Source: Thauera aromatica K172 (GTDB lineage Bacteria > Pseudomonadota > Gammaproteobacteria > Burkholderiales > Rhodocyclaceae). From it: a stretch of DNA of 64,000 nucleotides. The translations under genes and the position numbers were made by a program. Numbering within the stretch: position 1 is the first letter of the stretch; each line of letters starts with the position of its first letter. Location: positions 3,356,041-3,420,040 of the forward strand of contig NZ_CP028339.1 of assembly GCF_003030465.1 (NCBI RefSeq), in the 5' to 3' direction. Below the pieces are notes generated by a model, which was given only the letters and a program-made list of their open reading frames with translations, had not been told where the DNA came from and did not search any database. Below are positions 9,735 through 16,241 of this stretch, one piece after another.

Positions 9735-9943
9735 CTGCTTCCCCACGGACGGAGAGACCCGCTGCACGGTGCGGATAGCGCTGCCGGCCTCGGGGTCGCT
9801 TCCCCACGCGAGGAGGCCCGGTGGAATAGCAGCGTTCAGAAATGGACGCTTGAGTTGCGTCCCCGCGCAGGGAGAGGCCCGGCCGGTAGCTGCCGCCGCG
9901 AGCGCGGAAGCGCGGTTGCTCTCCTGCGTACGGAGCGGCCCGG
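9735..9943. CRISPR. Degenerate CRISPR-like array, four repeats, no cas genes
   Basis: Four related segments of about 28 bp start at 9735, 9796, 9855 and 9916, a period of 59-61 bp. They share the pattern TTGCKTCCCCRCGCANGGAG followed by AGGCCCGG. Pairs compared by eye agree at about 21 of 28 positions. The three intervening segments of about 32 bp are unrelated to each other. This spacing and the C-rich/G-rich half-dyad are like type I (I-E-like) arrays. The repeats are badly eroded and no cas gene is in the window, so a dead relic or chance periodic repeat are both possible. Confidence 0.4.
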
Positions 9944-9999
9944 GCTCAAGCGCCCCATTACCGCCCTGCCGGCACAGCACCGGAGTCGAGCGCCGCGCC

Positions 10000-10239
10000 T
10001 CATCCGTCCGCCCCTTGCCCGGCCTCGCCGCCTTCCCCCGCCGCCTTGCCCGCTTCCTGCGCGGGAATCTCCAGCCCCCAGTCCCCGTACAGGTACCAGT
10101 CGTCGCCGAGCATCTCCGCCGGGTGCATCGTCCGCCCGGAGCCGTTGCCGCAGCCCAGCGAATCCGCCGGGCAGTACTTGTCGCAACCCCAGCAGATGCG
10201 CTCGGGATGCTTCGGATGCAAAGGGAATTTCTTGGCCAT
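10000..10239 (-). CDS. Small DUF3079 family protein, Cys-rich
   Basis: 79 aa from the ATG at 10239 (MAKKFPLHPKHPERICWGC). The frame extends 11 codons upstream, but family members begin at MAKKFPLHP. The conserved core is ICWGCDKYCPADSLGCGNG, with four Cys that could bind metal, then GDDWYLYGDWG. The C-terminus is a low-complexity Gly/Ala/Glu tail. The function of DUF3079 proteins is not known; they are small cytoplasmic proteins of proteobacteria. No partner gene is adjacent. Confidence 0.85.
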   Translation of the reverse strand: MAKKFPLHPKHPERICWGCDKYCPADSLGCGNGSGRTMHPAEMLGDDWYLYGDWGLEIPAQEAGKAAGEGGEAGQGADG

Positions 10240-10268
10240 GATCGACAACCCTGCAGGGCATGGAGCGC

Positions 10269-10318
10269 CCACATAGTTGAGTAGATTAGTCGACTATGTG
10301 GAGATGAATTTGATCTCC
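10269..10318. promoter_or_regulatory. Two adjacent hairpins upstream of the DUF3079 gene
   Basis: A 12-bp arm inverted repeat (CCACATAGTTGA ... TCGACTATGTGG, one mismatch, 9-base loop) at 10269-10301 is followed at once by a second dyad, GGAGATGAATTTGATCTCC, at 10300-10318. They are AT-rich compared with the surroundings and lie 30-80 bp upstream of the DUF3079 start. They could be an operator or a transcription end for rightward or leftward reads. No assignment to a known regulator is possible. Confidence 0.45.
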
Positions 10319-10396
10319 ATCAAGTGCGCTCGACCTCGATCTCCCGATTCCCCACCGGTTTCGATCTCCCCTGTCGGCGACCTTGCCACCGCAGGG

Positions 10397-10671
10397 GCGA
10401 CAACGGCACCGTAGGGGCGACCCGGCGGGTCGCCCCTACAACGTTCGACGACCGACCAGGCCGGTGCGGTAGCGCCCACTGTTCGGAACCCGAATCCATG
10501 CGGATTTAGCGTCGATTGCACGTTCCATCACATCAAGAACGAAGCCTTGCGTTAAAATGCCATTCGCGTAACCATAGCGCCCCTGCCCACGCCCGAAACG
10601 GCGCCTGCCGGCCTCGCCGGAGAAGCGATGGGGCAACGTCCCCGGGATGACGCTGGCACCGCAAGCGCCGC
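10397..10671. repeat. 275-bp direct repeat, copy 1
   Basis: Identical to 10711-10985 except for one base seen by eye (T/C in GAYGGGGC). It begins GCGACAACGGCACC, contains one REP palindrome, and ends GCAAGCGCCGC. On the minus strand it can be read as the end of a protein (GFVLDVMERAIDAKSAWIRV), possibly a relic coding end, but no start or family is recognisable. Confidence 0.95.
10411..10439. repeat. REP palindrome 1
   Basis: Perfect 13-bp arms GTAGGGGCGACCC / GGGTCGCCCCTAC around a 3-base loop. Identical palindromes lie at 10725-10753 and 15264-15292, and a one-base variant lies inside the RAYT gene at 14833-14861. Confidence 0.93.
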
Positions 10672-10710
10672 TGGCGAGCCGGCGCAGAAGGCGCAGAAGG
10701 CGCAGAAGGC
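10672..10710. repeat. 9-bp tandem repeat spacer between the two 275-bp copies
   Basis: The 39 bp linking the two copies contain three units of GGCGCAGAA. A related degenerate run (GGCGCGGAAGGCGCAG) lies just beyond the right end of the transposon at 14497-14512, showing that this spacer type also followed the second copy before the transposon inserted. Confidence 0.8.
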
Positions 10711-10985
10711 GCGACAACGGCACCGTAGGGGCGACCCGGCGGGTCGCCCCTACAACGTTCGACGACCGACCAGGCCGGTGCGGTAGCGCCCACTGTTCGG
10801 AACCCGAATCCATGCGGATTTAGCGTCGATTGCACGTTCCATCACATCAAGAACGAAGCCTTGCGTTAAAATGCCATTCGCGTAACCATAGCGCCCCTGC
10901 CCACGCCCGAAACGGCGCCTGCCGGCCTCGCCGGAGAAGCGACGGGGCAACGTCCCCGGGATGACGCTGGCACCGCAAGCGCCGC
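10711..10985. repeat. 275-bp direct repeat, copy 2, interrupted downstream by the transposon
   Basis: Second copy, offset exactly 314 bp from the first and with one mismatch. It carries the REP palindrome at 10725-10753. It ends 9 bp before the left target-site duplication of the transposon. Confidence 0.95.
10725..10753. repeat. REP palindrome 2
   Basis: Identical to the REP at 10411-10439, with arms GTAGGGGCGACCC and GGGTCGCCCCTAC and a 3-base loop. It is part of copy 2 of the 275-bp repeat. Confidence 0.93.
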
Positions 10986-10993
10986 AGGTGGCC

Positions 10994-10999
10994 GCTGGC
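10994..10999. repeat. Target-site duplication, left copy (GCTGGC)
   Basis: GCTGGC directly precedes the TGAG end of the transposon and recurs at 14477-14482 directly after its CTCA end. With the insert removed, the sequence reads GCCGCTGGCGAGCCG, the same as the end of the first repeat region near 10671. Confidence 0.85.
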
Positions 11000-11030
11000 T
11001 GAGCACGGTCACCGCTGCTGATGCCTTTTC
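11000..11030 (+). repeat. Left terminal inverted repeat of the transposon
   Basis: Reads TGAGCACGGTCACC then GCTGCTGATGCC. Compared with the right end read inward, the blocks TGAG, G, TCACC, TGATG and C coincide. Confidence 0.75.
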
Positions 11031-11141
11031 CCGGCGGAATGATCAAGCAGCGTGATGGCGGAGGGGGGATCCCCCTCAGGGAACTTGAACAAACGAACCC
11101 CTCGGGGGAGTCTCTGGTTACCAAGCCAAGAGACCGCTCAA

Positions 11142-11711
11142 GTGTGCCACGTTCAACTGCAGACGCACCCGTTTTTCCTCTTTCTGACTCGCCTCGATGA
11201 AGAACTCGCAGCCCAGGCACAGGCCGTGGGGTGTGCCTGTGGCGGCGCGCTCCATCGTGCCAACTATCCCCGCAAACCCCGGGGTTGCCCGACGCTGGCG
11301 ATCCGCGAGGCGTTCTCGTCCCGGCTGAGCTTTTGCTGTAGTCGCTGCCGCCGGCGCACGACCTCGATGTCGGTGCGCTTCCTGGGCCGGCGCGTGTATC
11401 TGGGCTTGGTGGTGGTGCTGTGTTCTGCCCGGCATGCCGGGCAGAACACAGCGGCGGCGACGCTGTGTGAGGCGCTCGCGGTGCCGCTGCGCACCTTGCA
11501 GCGCTGGCGACGGTGGTGGCGTGAGGACTTCATGCACACCCCGCTGTGGCAGGTGATGTGCGCCCGCTTCATGCCGCCGGTGTCGGCCGAGCGGCTGCCG
11601 GGCGATCTGCTCGCACGCTTTGGCGGCGAGGCGGCCGAGGCGCTGCAGCGCCTGCTGTGCTTTCTGGCGCCGATCACGGTCCGCGCGGCCACGCTGGCCG
11701 AGGGGCGCTGA
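11142..11711 (+). CDS. Transposon-encoded zinc-ribbon / HTH-like protein
   Basis: 189 aa from a GTG at 11142 (protein begins MCHVQLQTHPFFLFL). The frame is open back to 11052, so the start is uncertain. An N-terminal Cys pair (CACGG) and a second pair (CSRC), about 49 residues apart around YPRKPRG, suggest a zinc ribbon. Then comes CEALAVPLRTLQRWRRWWRED, which looks like a helix-turn-helix used by transposase helper proteins. It lies just inside the left end and upstream of the transposase gene, pointing to a role in end or target recognition, but no named family was recognised. Confidence 0.7.
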   Translation: MCHVQLQTHPFFLFLTRLDEELAAQAQAVGCACGGALHRANYPRKPRGCPTLAIREAFSSRLSFCCSRCRRRTTSMSVRFLGRRVYLGLVVVLCSARHAGQNTAAATLCEALAVPLRTLQRWRRWWREDFMHTPLWQVMCARFMPPVSAERLPGDLLARFGGEAAEALQRLLCFLAPITVRAATLAEGR

Positions 11712-11808
11712 TGTCCCGCAGAGGATGCGCATAGCCACCCAGGGCGAGGCTTCGTAGCCTGCACTCCCAGTGGCGTCACCCCCCGGTGCGCCCGAACCGG
11801 GAGTCCTC

Positions 11809-13260
11809 TTGAACACACCGACCGATCCCCCGCAACGCGATCGATGGGCGCGGCTGCGCTTCTCGATCATCGGCCCCTTGCTGGCCGCACCGCCCGCGCC
11901 GGGCGAGGTGCACGATGCGCTGGCCACGCTTGCCGCCCGCACCTGGCGCCATCCCATCAGCGCATTGGATGTACGCTTCGGGCTGTCGACGATCGAGCGC
12001 TGGTACTACGCCGCGCGCAGCGCCGCCGACCCGATCGCGGCGCTGCGCGACCGGCCACGCCCCCGGGGCCGCTTCGCGAGCCTGGCGCCGGGCGTCATCG
12101 ACGCGCTGGTGCAGCAGTACCGCGAACACCCGGGCTGGACCGCGCAACTGCACCTGGACAATCTGCGCGTCGCGCTCAACGGCAGCGGACTATCCGTGCC
12201 GTCCTATCCGACGGTGCGTCGCTACCTCAAGGCCCGGGGGATGTTCCGTCAGGCGGCACCGAAGCGCACGAGCGTGGGCGCCGTGCTTGCCCGTGATCGG
12301 CTCGAGCAGCGCGAGGTGCGCAGCTTCGAGCTCGATCACGTGTCGGCGCTGTGGCATCTGGACTTCCACCACGGCGCGCGCCGCGTGCTCACCCGCGCGG
12401 GCACCTGGGAGAAGCCCTTCCTGCTGGGCATCGTGGACGACCGCTCACGCCTGGTCTGCCACCTGCAGTGGTACCTGGACGAGAGCGCGCAGAGCCTGGT
12501 CCATGGCCTGTCGCAGGCCTTCATGAAGCGCGGGCTGCCGCGCGCGCTGATGACCGACAACGGCGCGGCCATGCTCGCCGACGAGACGGTGTCGGGCTTG
12601 AGCCGGCTCGGGGTGCTGCACCAGACGACGCTGCCGTACTCGCCCTACCAGAACGCCAAACAGGAGTCCTTCTGGGGGCGCGTCGAGGGGCGGTTGATGC
12701 CCATGCTCGAGGGCGAGCCCGCGCTCACGCTGGAATTGCTCAATCAGGCGACCCAGGCCTGGGTCGAGCATGAGTATCACCGCACGCTGCACAGCGAGAT
12801 CGGCGCGACACCGCTCGCACGCTATCTGGCCGGTCCCAACGTGCGCCGCGACTGTCCCACTCCCACGGTACTCGCCGACGCGTTCCGCATCGAGGTGCCA
12901 CGACGCCAGCGGCGCGCCGACGGCACCGTGACCCTGCATGGGCGGCGCTTCGAGATCCCGTCGCGCTACCACGCGCTGGCCGTGGTGCACCTGCGCTATG
13001 CGCGCTGGGACCTGACCCGGGTCGATCTGGTCGATCCGCACACCGGCGCCGTGCTGTGCCCGATCACCCCACTCGACAAGTCGGCCAACGCCGAGCGCAC
13101 GCGCCGGCCCCGCGCACCGACGGCGGTCGATCTGTCGCCGCTGCCGCCCTCGGGCATGGCGCCGCTGCTCACCCAGTTGCTCGCCGACTACGCCGCCACC
13201 GGCCTGCCGCCGGCCTATCTGCCTGCCCCCGCTTCCCCCACCGAACAGGATCTCGCATGA
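11809..13260 (+). CDS. DDE (integrase-core) transposase
   Basis: 483 aa from a TTG at 11809, chosen because GGGAG lies 5 bases upstream; a GTG at 11770 in frame is the alternative. An N-terminal HTH region (LDVRFGLSTIERWYYAAR) is followed by the rve-type catalytic core. The likely triad is Asp in WHLDFHHGAR, Asp in ALMTDNGAAM and Glu in NAKQESFWGRVE. A C-terminal beta-rich domain follows (TVTLHGRRFEIPSRY), as in Mu/Tn552/IS481-like transposases. The stop overlaps the ATPase start as ATGA, so the two are translationally coupled. All three catalytic residues are present. Confidence 0.92.
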   Translation: MNTPTDPPQRDRWARLRFSIIGPLLAAPPAPGEVHDALATLAARTWRHPISALDVRFGLSTIERWYYAARSAADPIAALRDRPRPRGRFASLAPGVIDALVQQYREHPGWTAQLHLDNLRVALNGSGLSVPSYPTVRRYLKARGMFRQAAPKRTSVGAVLARDRLEQREVRSFELDHVSALWHLDFHHGARRVLTRAGTWEKPFLLGIVDDRSRLVCHLQWYLDESAQSLVHGLSQAFMKRGLPRALMTDNGAAMLADETVSGLSRLGVLHQTTLPYSPYQNAKQESFWGRVEGRLMPMLEGEPALTLELLNQATQAWVEHEYHRTLHSEIGATPLARYLAGPNVRRDCPTPTVLADAFRIEVPRRQRRADGTVTLHGRRFEIPSRYHALAVVHLRYARWDLTRVDLVDPHTGAVLCPITPLDKSANAERTRRPRAPTAVDLSPLPPSGMAPLLTQLLADYAATGLPPAYLPAPASPTEQDLA

Positions 13261-14102
13261 ACACCAAACTGCTCGCCCTCTACGGGCTCAAGTGGCATCC
13301 CTTCACCACCGAGGTGCACACCGAGGCGATCCATGTGCCCGCGCGCCTCGAGCACTTCTGCTGGCGCATCGAGCAGGGCCTGATCGGCGAAGGGGGCTTT
13401 GCGATGATCCACGGTGACCCGGGCACCGGCAAAAGCGTGGCGCTGCGCCTGCTGGCCGAGCGCCTGGCCCGTATCCCCGATGTCACCGTCGGCGCGATCA
13501 CGCACCCGCAGAGCAACCTTGCGGACTTCTATCGCGAGATGGGCGATCTCTTTGGCGTGCCGCTGCGCCCGCACAACCGCTGGGGCGGCTTCAAGGCGCT
13601 GCGCGAGGCGTGGTTCGCCCACCTGGAATCGACCCGGCGCCGCCCGGTGCTGCTCATCGACGAGGCCCAGGAGATGAGCCCGGCGGTGCTCTCGGAGTTG
13701 CGCCTGATGGCCAGCGCGAAGTTCGACTCGCAGTCGCTCCTGTGCGTGGTGCTCGCGGGCGATGCGCGCCTGCCCGAGAAGCTGCGCCGCGAGGAGCTCA
13801 TCCCGCTGGGCTCGCGCATCCGCACCCGGCTCACCACCGAAGCGGCCAGTCGCGAGGACTTGCTCGCCTGCCTGCAGCATCTGGTGAGCGCGGCCGGCAA
13901 CGCCAGCCTGATGAGCTCCACCCTCATGCACACGCTGTGCGATCACGCCGTCGGCAACTACCGCATCCTCACCACGATGGCCGCAGAGCTGCTCGCCGTG
14001 GCCGCACACCGCGACCTGCCTCAGCTCGACGAGAAGCTCTACCTCGACGTCTTTGCCCCACCCGAAACCGTCGCCCCGCGCCGGGCAGCGGCACGACGCT
14101 GA
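13257..14102 (+). CDS. Transposition AAA ATPase (TniB/ExeA-like)
   Basis: 281 aa. It begins MNTKLLALYGLKWHPFTTEV, typical of ExeA/TniB-like proteins, then Walker A GDPGTGKS, Walker B VLLIDEAQEM and a sensor region VLAGDARLPEKL. It is the likely MuB/TniB-type helper that binds target DNA and activates the adjacent transposase. AGGA precedes the ATG by about 7 bases. It overlaps the transposase gene by 4 bp. Confidence 0.93.
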   Translation: MNTKLLALYGLKWHPFTTEVHTEAIHVPARLEHFCWRIEQGLIGEGGFAMIHGDPGTGKSVALRLLAERLARIPDVTVGAITHPQSNLADFYREMGDLFGVPLRPHNRWGGFKALREAWFAHLESTRRRPVLLIDEAQEMSPAVLSELRLMASAKFDSQSLLCVVLAGDARLPEKLRREELIPLGSRIRTRLTTEAASREDLLACLQHLVSAAGNASLMSSTLMHTLCDHAVGNYRILTTMAAELLAVAAHRDLPQLDEKLYLDVFAPPETVAPRRAAARR

Positions 14103-14121
14103 CCGCCAACAGGAGACCCTC

Positions 14122-14349
14122 ATGCACAACCCCTCCTCGAGCGCATCGCTGTCGTGGCCCCAACTGCCCGATGAGGTGGCTCTGGCCCTTCAGGGCGTAC
14201 TCCACGACTTCGTCATCCTGTTCGAGTCCCACTACCTCGGCCAGATCGAACGCTACTACCGCGAGCGATCGCGCGCGCACCTCGCCCAGCCCGACTTCAT
14301 CCAGCCTGACCTGTTCCGCTCGGCCAACCCGGACGACCCGCCGTTCTGA
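14122..14349 (+). CDS. Small transposon protein of unknown function
   Basis: 75 aa. The ATG at 14122 follows CAGGAG, and the gene begins 19 bp after the ATPase stop. It is acidic and helical in appearance (VALALQGVLHDFVILFESHYLGQIERYY) and ends NPDDPPF. It lies between the ATPase and the terminator, fully inside the element. No family recognised; its strong ribosome-binding site and position suggest a real accessory protein. Confidence 0.7.
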   Translation: MHNPSSSASLSWPQLPDEVALALQGVLHDFVILFESHYLGQIERYYRERSRAHLAQPDFIQPDLFRSANPDDPPF

Positions 14350-14366
14350 ACCGCTCACCTTCAAGC

Positions 14367-14403
14367 AAAAACGCCGCCGGTCATCGTCACCGGGCGGCGT
14401 TTC
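14367..14403. terminator. Rho-independent-type hairpin ending the transposon genes
   Basis: Stem ACGCCGCCGG / CCGGGCGGCGT around TCATCGTCA, preceded by AAAAA and followed by TTCC. The U tract is good for minus-strand transcripts and weak for the rightward transposon operon, so it may also block transcription coming in from the right. Confidence 0.7.
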
Positions 14404-14445
14404 CATCTGCCGATCGCCCTCTGCGGACCATCGCGATACGTGACC

Positions 14446-14476
14446 ACCGGGACATCAAATCGGGTGATCACACTCA
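14446..14476 (-). repeat. Right terminal inverted repeat of the transposon
   Basis: Read inward it starts TGAGTGTGATCACCC and continues ATTTGATGTCCCGG, matching the left end at TGAG, TCACC, TGATG and the following C. Confidence 0.75.
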
Positions 14477-14482
14477 GCTGGC
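14477..14482. repeat. Target-site duplication, right copy (GCTGGC)
   Basis: Exact copy of 10994-10999 directly after the CTCA end of the element. Confidence 0.85.
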
Positions 14483-14559
14483 GAGCCGATGCGGAAGGCG
14501 CGGAAGGCGCAGACGATAAAGCTGGTGGACGATTTCGTGTTGTCGCAAGAGAACCGCCG

Positions 14560-15129
14560 ATGACTTCTCCCCCCGATCTGCACCGCCGCAGCTTGCGCCT
14601 GCAAGGCTATGACTACGCGCAGGCCGGCGCGTATTTCGTGACCCTCTGCACGCGGGGTCGGGAATGTCTGTTCGGGGAAATCGTGGATGGGGCGATGCGG
14701 CCGAATGACGCGGGTAGCGTGGTCTCCGACGAATGGTTCAAGACCGCGCGAATCCGCGAGCACATCCGATTGAATGCCGATGAATTCGTGGTCATGCCCA
14801 ACCACGTGCACGGCATCCTCTGGATCGTGGACGCAGGGGCGACCCGGCGGGTCGCCCCTACCCGACCGGGGCCGCGGCCTGCCGGTCCCGTGTCCGGATC
14901 GGTCGGCGCGATCATGGCCCAGTTCAAATCGGTCGTCACGAAACGGATCAACGCCCTGCGCGGCACCTCCGGCATGCAAGTCTGGCAGCGCAATTTTCAC
15001 GAGCACATCATCCGCGACGACGACACCCTGAGCCGCATCCGGGAATACATCGTGAACAACCCCCTGCAATGGGCATTGGATCGGGAGAACCCGGCGAACG
15101 CTGGAGCAACCCGCAGGACGCAGGGGTAA
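14560..15129 (+). CDS. REP-associated tyrosine transposase (RAYT, Y1/HUH type)
   Basis: 189 aa. N-terminal RSLRLQGYDYAQAGAYFVTLCTRG, then the HUH motif VVMPNHVHGILWI, and a C-terminal helix with the likely catalytic Tyr in IREYIVNNPLQW. RAYTs are single-copy, HUH-fold enzymes that cut and join REP hairpins. The start ATG at 14560 follows GTCGCAAGAGAACC. A REP palindrome is embedded in the coding sequence and read as GATRRVAPTR between the HUH motif and GSVGAIMAQFKSVV. The stop TAA falls inside the first unit of an 18-bp tandem array. It is intact by these marks. Confidence 0.93.
   Translation: MTSPPDLHRRSLRLQGYDYAQAGAYFVTLCTRGRECLFGEIVDGAMRPNDAGSVVSDEWFKTARIREHIRLNADEFVVMPNHVHGILWIVDAGATRRVAPTRPGPRPAGPVSGSVGAIMAQFKSVVTKRINALRGTSGMQVWQRNFHEHIIRDDDTLSRIREYIVNNPLQWALDRENPANAGATRRTQG
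14833..14861. repeat. REP palindrome inside the RAYT gene
   Basis: Same 29-bp palindrome as the other REPs apart from C for T at the second base (GCAGGGG...). It is in frame with the RAYT and adds about ten residues after the HUH motif. Confidence 0.9.
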
Positions 15130-15263
15130 CGTCTGGCGTAGGGGTAACGTCCGGCGTAGGGGTAACGTCCGGCGTAGGGGTAACGTCCGGCGTAGGGGTA
15201 ACGTCCGGCGTAGGGGTAACGTCCGGCGTAGGGGTAACGTCCGGCGTAGGGGTAACGTCCGGC
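15120..15263. repeat. 18-bp tandem array, eight units
   Basis: Exactly eight units of 18 bp, consensus GTAGGGGTAACGTCCGGC. The first unit differs at two bases and contains the RAYT stop codon. The unit resembles the left arm of the REP (GTAGGGGCGACCCGGC), and a full REP follows directly at 15264. Confidence 0.95.
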
Positions 15264-15292
15264 GTAGGGGCGACCCGGCGGGTCGCCCCTAC
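15264..15292. repeat. REP palindrome after the tandem array
   Basis: Identical to REP 1, with perfect 13-bp arms. Its right end supplies the stop codon of the minus-strand phosphatase gene. Confidence 0.93.
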
Positions 15293-15984
15293 ATCCGCTC
15301 GACCTGCAGGATGCGGCGGCGGCCGCGGTAGGCGGCGTGGAGCCCGTCGGCGTCGCGCCAGAAGAAGGCGGCCTCCAGGTAACGCGGCCAGCGCGACCCC
15401 CCGCGCGGGGGACCGACGAGGCGGGCGGCGGTGATCGCGAGCAGGATGTCGTGGGTGACGAAGACGTGCACCCCGGGCACCTCCGCCGCGGTGTCGAGCA
15501 TGTGCGCCAGCAGGATGCGGGCGCCGTCGTCAGGCGCGCGGGTGCCGGGCAGGCCGGGGCCGCCTGCGGCCATGCGCGCCATGATCCCGGCGCTGCCCAG
15601 GGTCTCCCAGTTGTGGCGGGCGAGCGCGGCATCGACGACGTAGGCGCCGGGGTCGCCGAGGAAGCGGTCCTCGACCACCGTCCCTTCCGCCCCGGCCGCG
15701 GCGCGCAGCAATTCGGCGGTCTCCTGGCAGCGCTGCAGCGGACTGCTGTGCACGGTGCGCAGGCGCCCGCGCAGGGCCGCGCCGAAGCGGCGGGCGAGTT
15801 CCTCGCCGAGGGCATTGAGCGGATGGGCGTAGCCGATGTCGCCGGGCGCAAGTTCGTCGCGCACCGAATGGCGCAGCAGCACGCACACCGCACGGTCGGC
15901 CGGCAGGGTACGGAGCCAGCGCCAGGTGGAGCGGGGAATCGCCCCCTCCGGGGCGGTGGTGTCGCCAGCGGCGATACCGTGCAC
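15289..15984 (-). CDS. Histidine phosphatase superfamily protein (RHS variant)
   Basis: 231 aa from a GTG at 15984; the frame is open far upstream, so the true start is uncertain. Marks of the phosphoglycerate-mutase-like branch are VCVLLRHSVRDEL (catalytic His, with RHS instead of RHG), LRTVHSSPLQRCQETAELL, and the late HVFVTHDILLA. It is likely a cytoplasmic phosphatase; the substrate is unknown. The last codons and the stop overlap a REP, suggesting that REP insertion reshaped the C-terminus. It lies downstream of the methyltransferase on the same strand, separated by a microsatellite. Confidence 0.8.
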   Translation of the reverse strand: MHGIAAGDTTAPEGAIPRSTWRWLRTLPADRAVCVLLRHSVRDELAPGDIGYAHPLNALGEELARRFGAALRGRLRTVHSSPLQRCQETAELLRAAAGAEGTVVEDRFLGDPGAYVVDAALARHNWETLGSAGIMARMAAGGPGLPGTRAPDDGARILLAHMLDTAAEVPGVHVFVTHDILLAITAARLVGPPRGGSRWPRYLEAAFFWRDADGLHAAYRGRRRILQVERM

Positions 15985-16175
15985 CTCTTGCGCGGCGCGC
16001 CGGTCGACGCCGGAGGCACGACGATGAAATCCGGTTTTAGCCGTCACCACGTTGCTTCGCCATGCTGTACTCCGTGAAGTTCCCCTACCGCAGGCCCCGC
16101 CCTGCCCGTCTGGGGGAGGCGACGTGGACGGACGACTCGCCATGCGGTCCCGTCCGCCGCAGGCCCCGCCCTGTC

Positions 16176-16240
16176 TTGCCTTTCCTTTCCTTTCCTTTCC
16201 TTGCCTTGCCTTGCCTTGCCTTGCCTTGCCTTGCCTTGCC
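16176..16240. repeat. Pentanucleotide microsatellite, 13 units
   Basis: One TTGCC, four TTTCC and eight TTGCC units in a row with no interruption. On the coding (minus) strand this is (GGCAA)8(GGAAA)4. It starts one base after the stop codon of the methyltransferase and about 190 bp before the phosphatase start. A unit length not divisible by three makes slippage frame-changing if translated. Just left of it, a 20-bp phrase (CCGCAGGCCCCGCCCTG) occurs twice. Confidence 0.97.
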
Positions 16241-16241
16241 T

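Larger units (their letters stand above)
11000..14476 (+). mobile_element. Complete 3.48-kb Tn552/Tn5053-like transposon with four genes
   Basis: The element starts TGAG and ends CTCA and is flanked by a 6-bp duplication. Imperfect terminal repeats share TGAGNNNGNTCACC and a second block TGATGNC. The genes all run rightward: a zinc-ribbon/HTH-like protein, a DDE integrase-type transposase, an AAA ATPase overlapping it by 4 bp, and a small 75-aa protein, closed by a hairpin terminator. A DDE transposase with an ATPase partner and TG...CA ends is the plan of Mu, Tn552 and Tn5053-type elements. No TniQ, resolvase or cargo is visible. It looks intact and therefore recent. Confidence 0.85.

Noticed and set aside
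10436-11220. Minus-strand frames across the 275-bp repeats
   Set aside because: They read REP arms and repeated sequence and run into the transposon. At most they are relics of an unknown gene end.
15120-15263. The 18-bp tandem array as a CRISPR
   Set aside because: Units are directly adjacent with no spacers.
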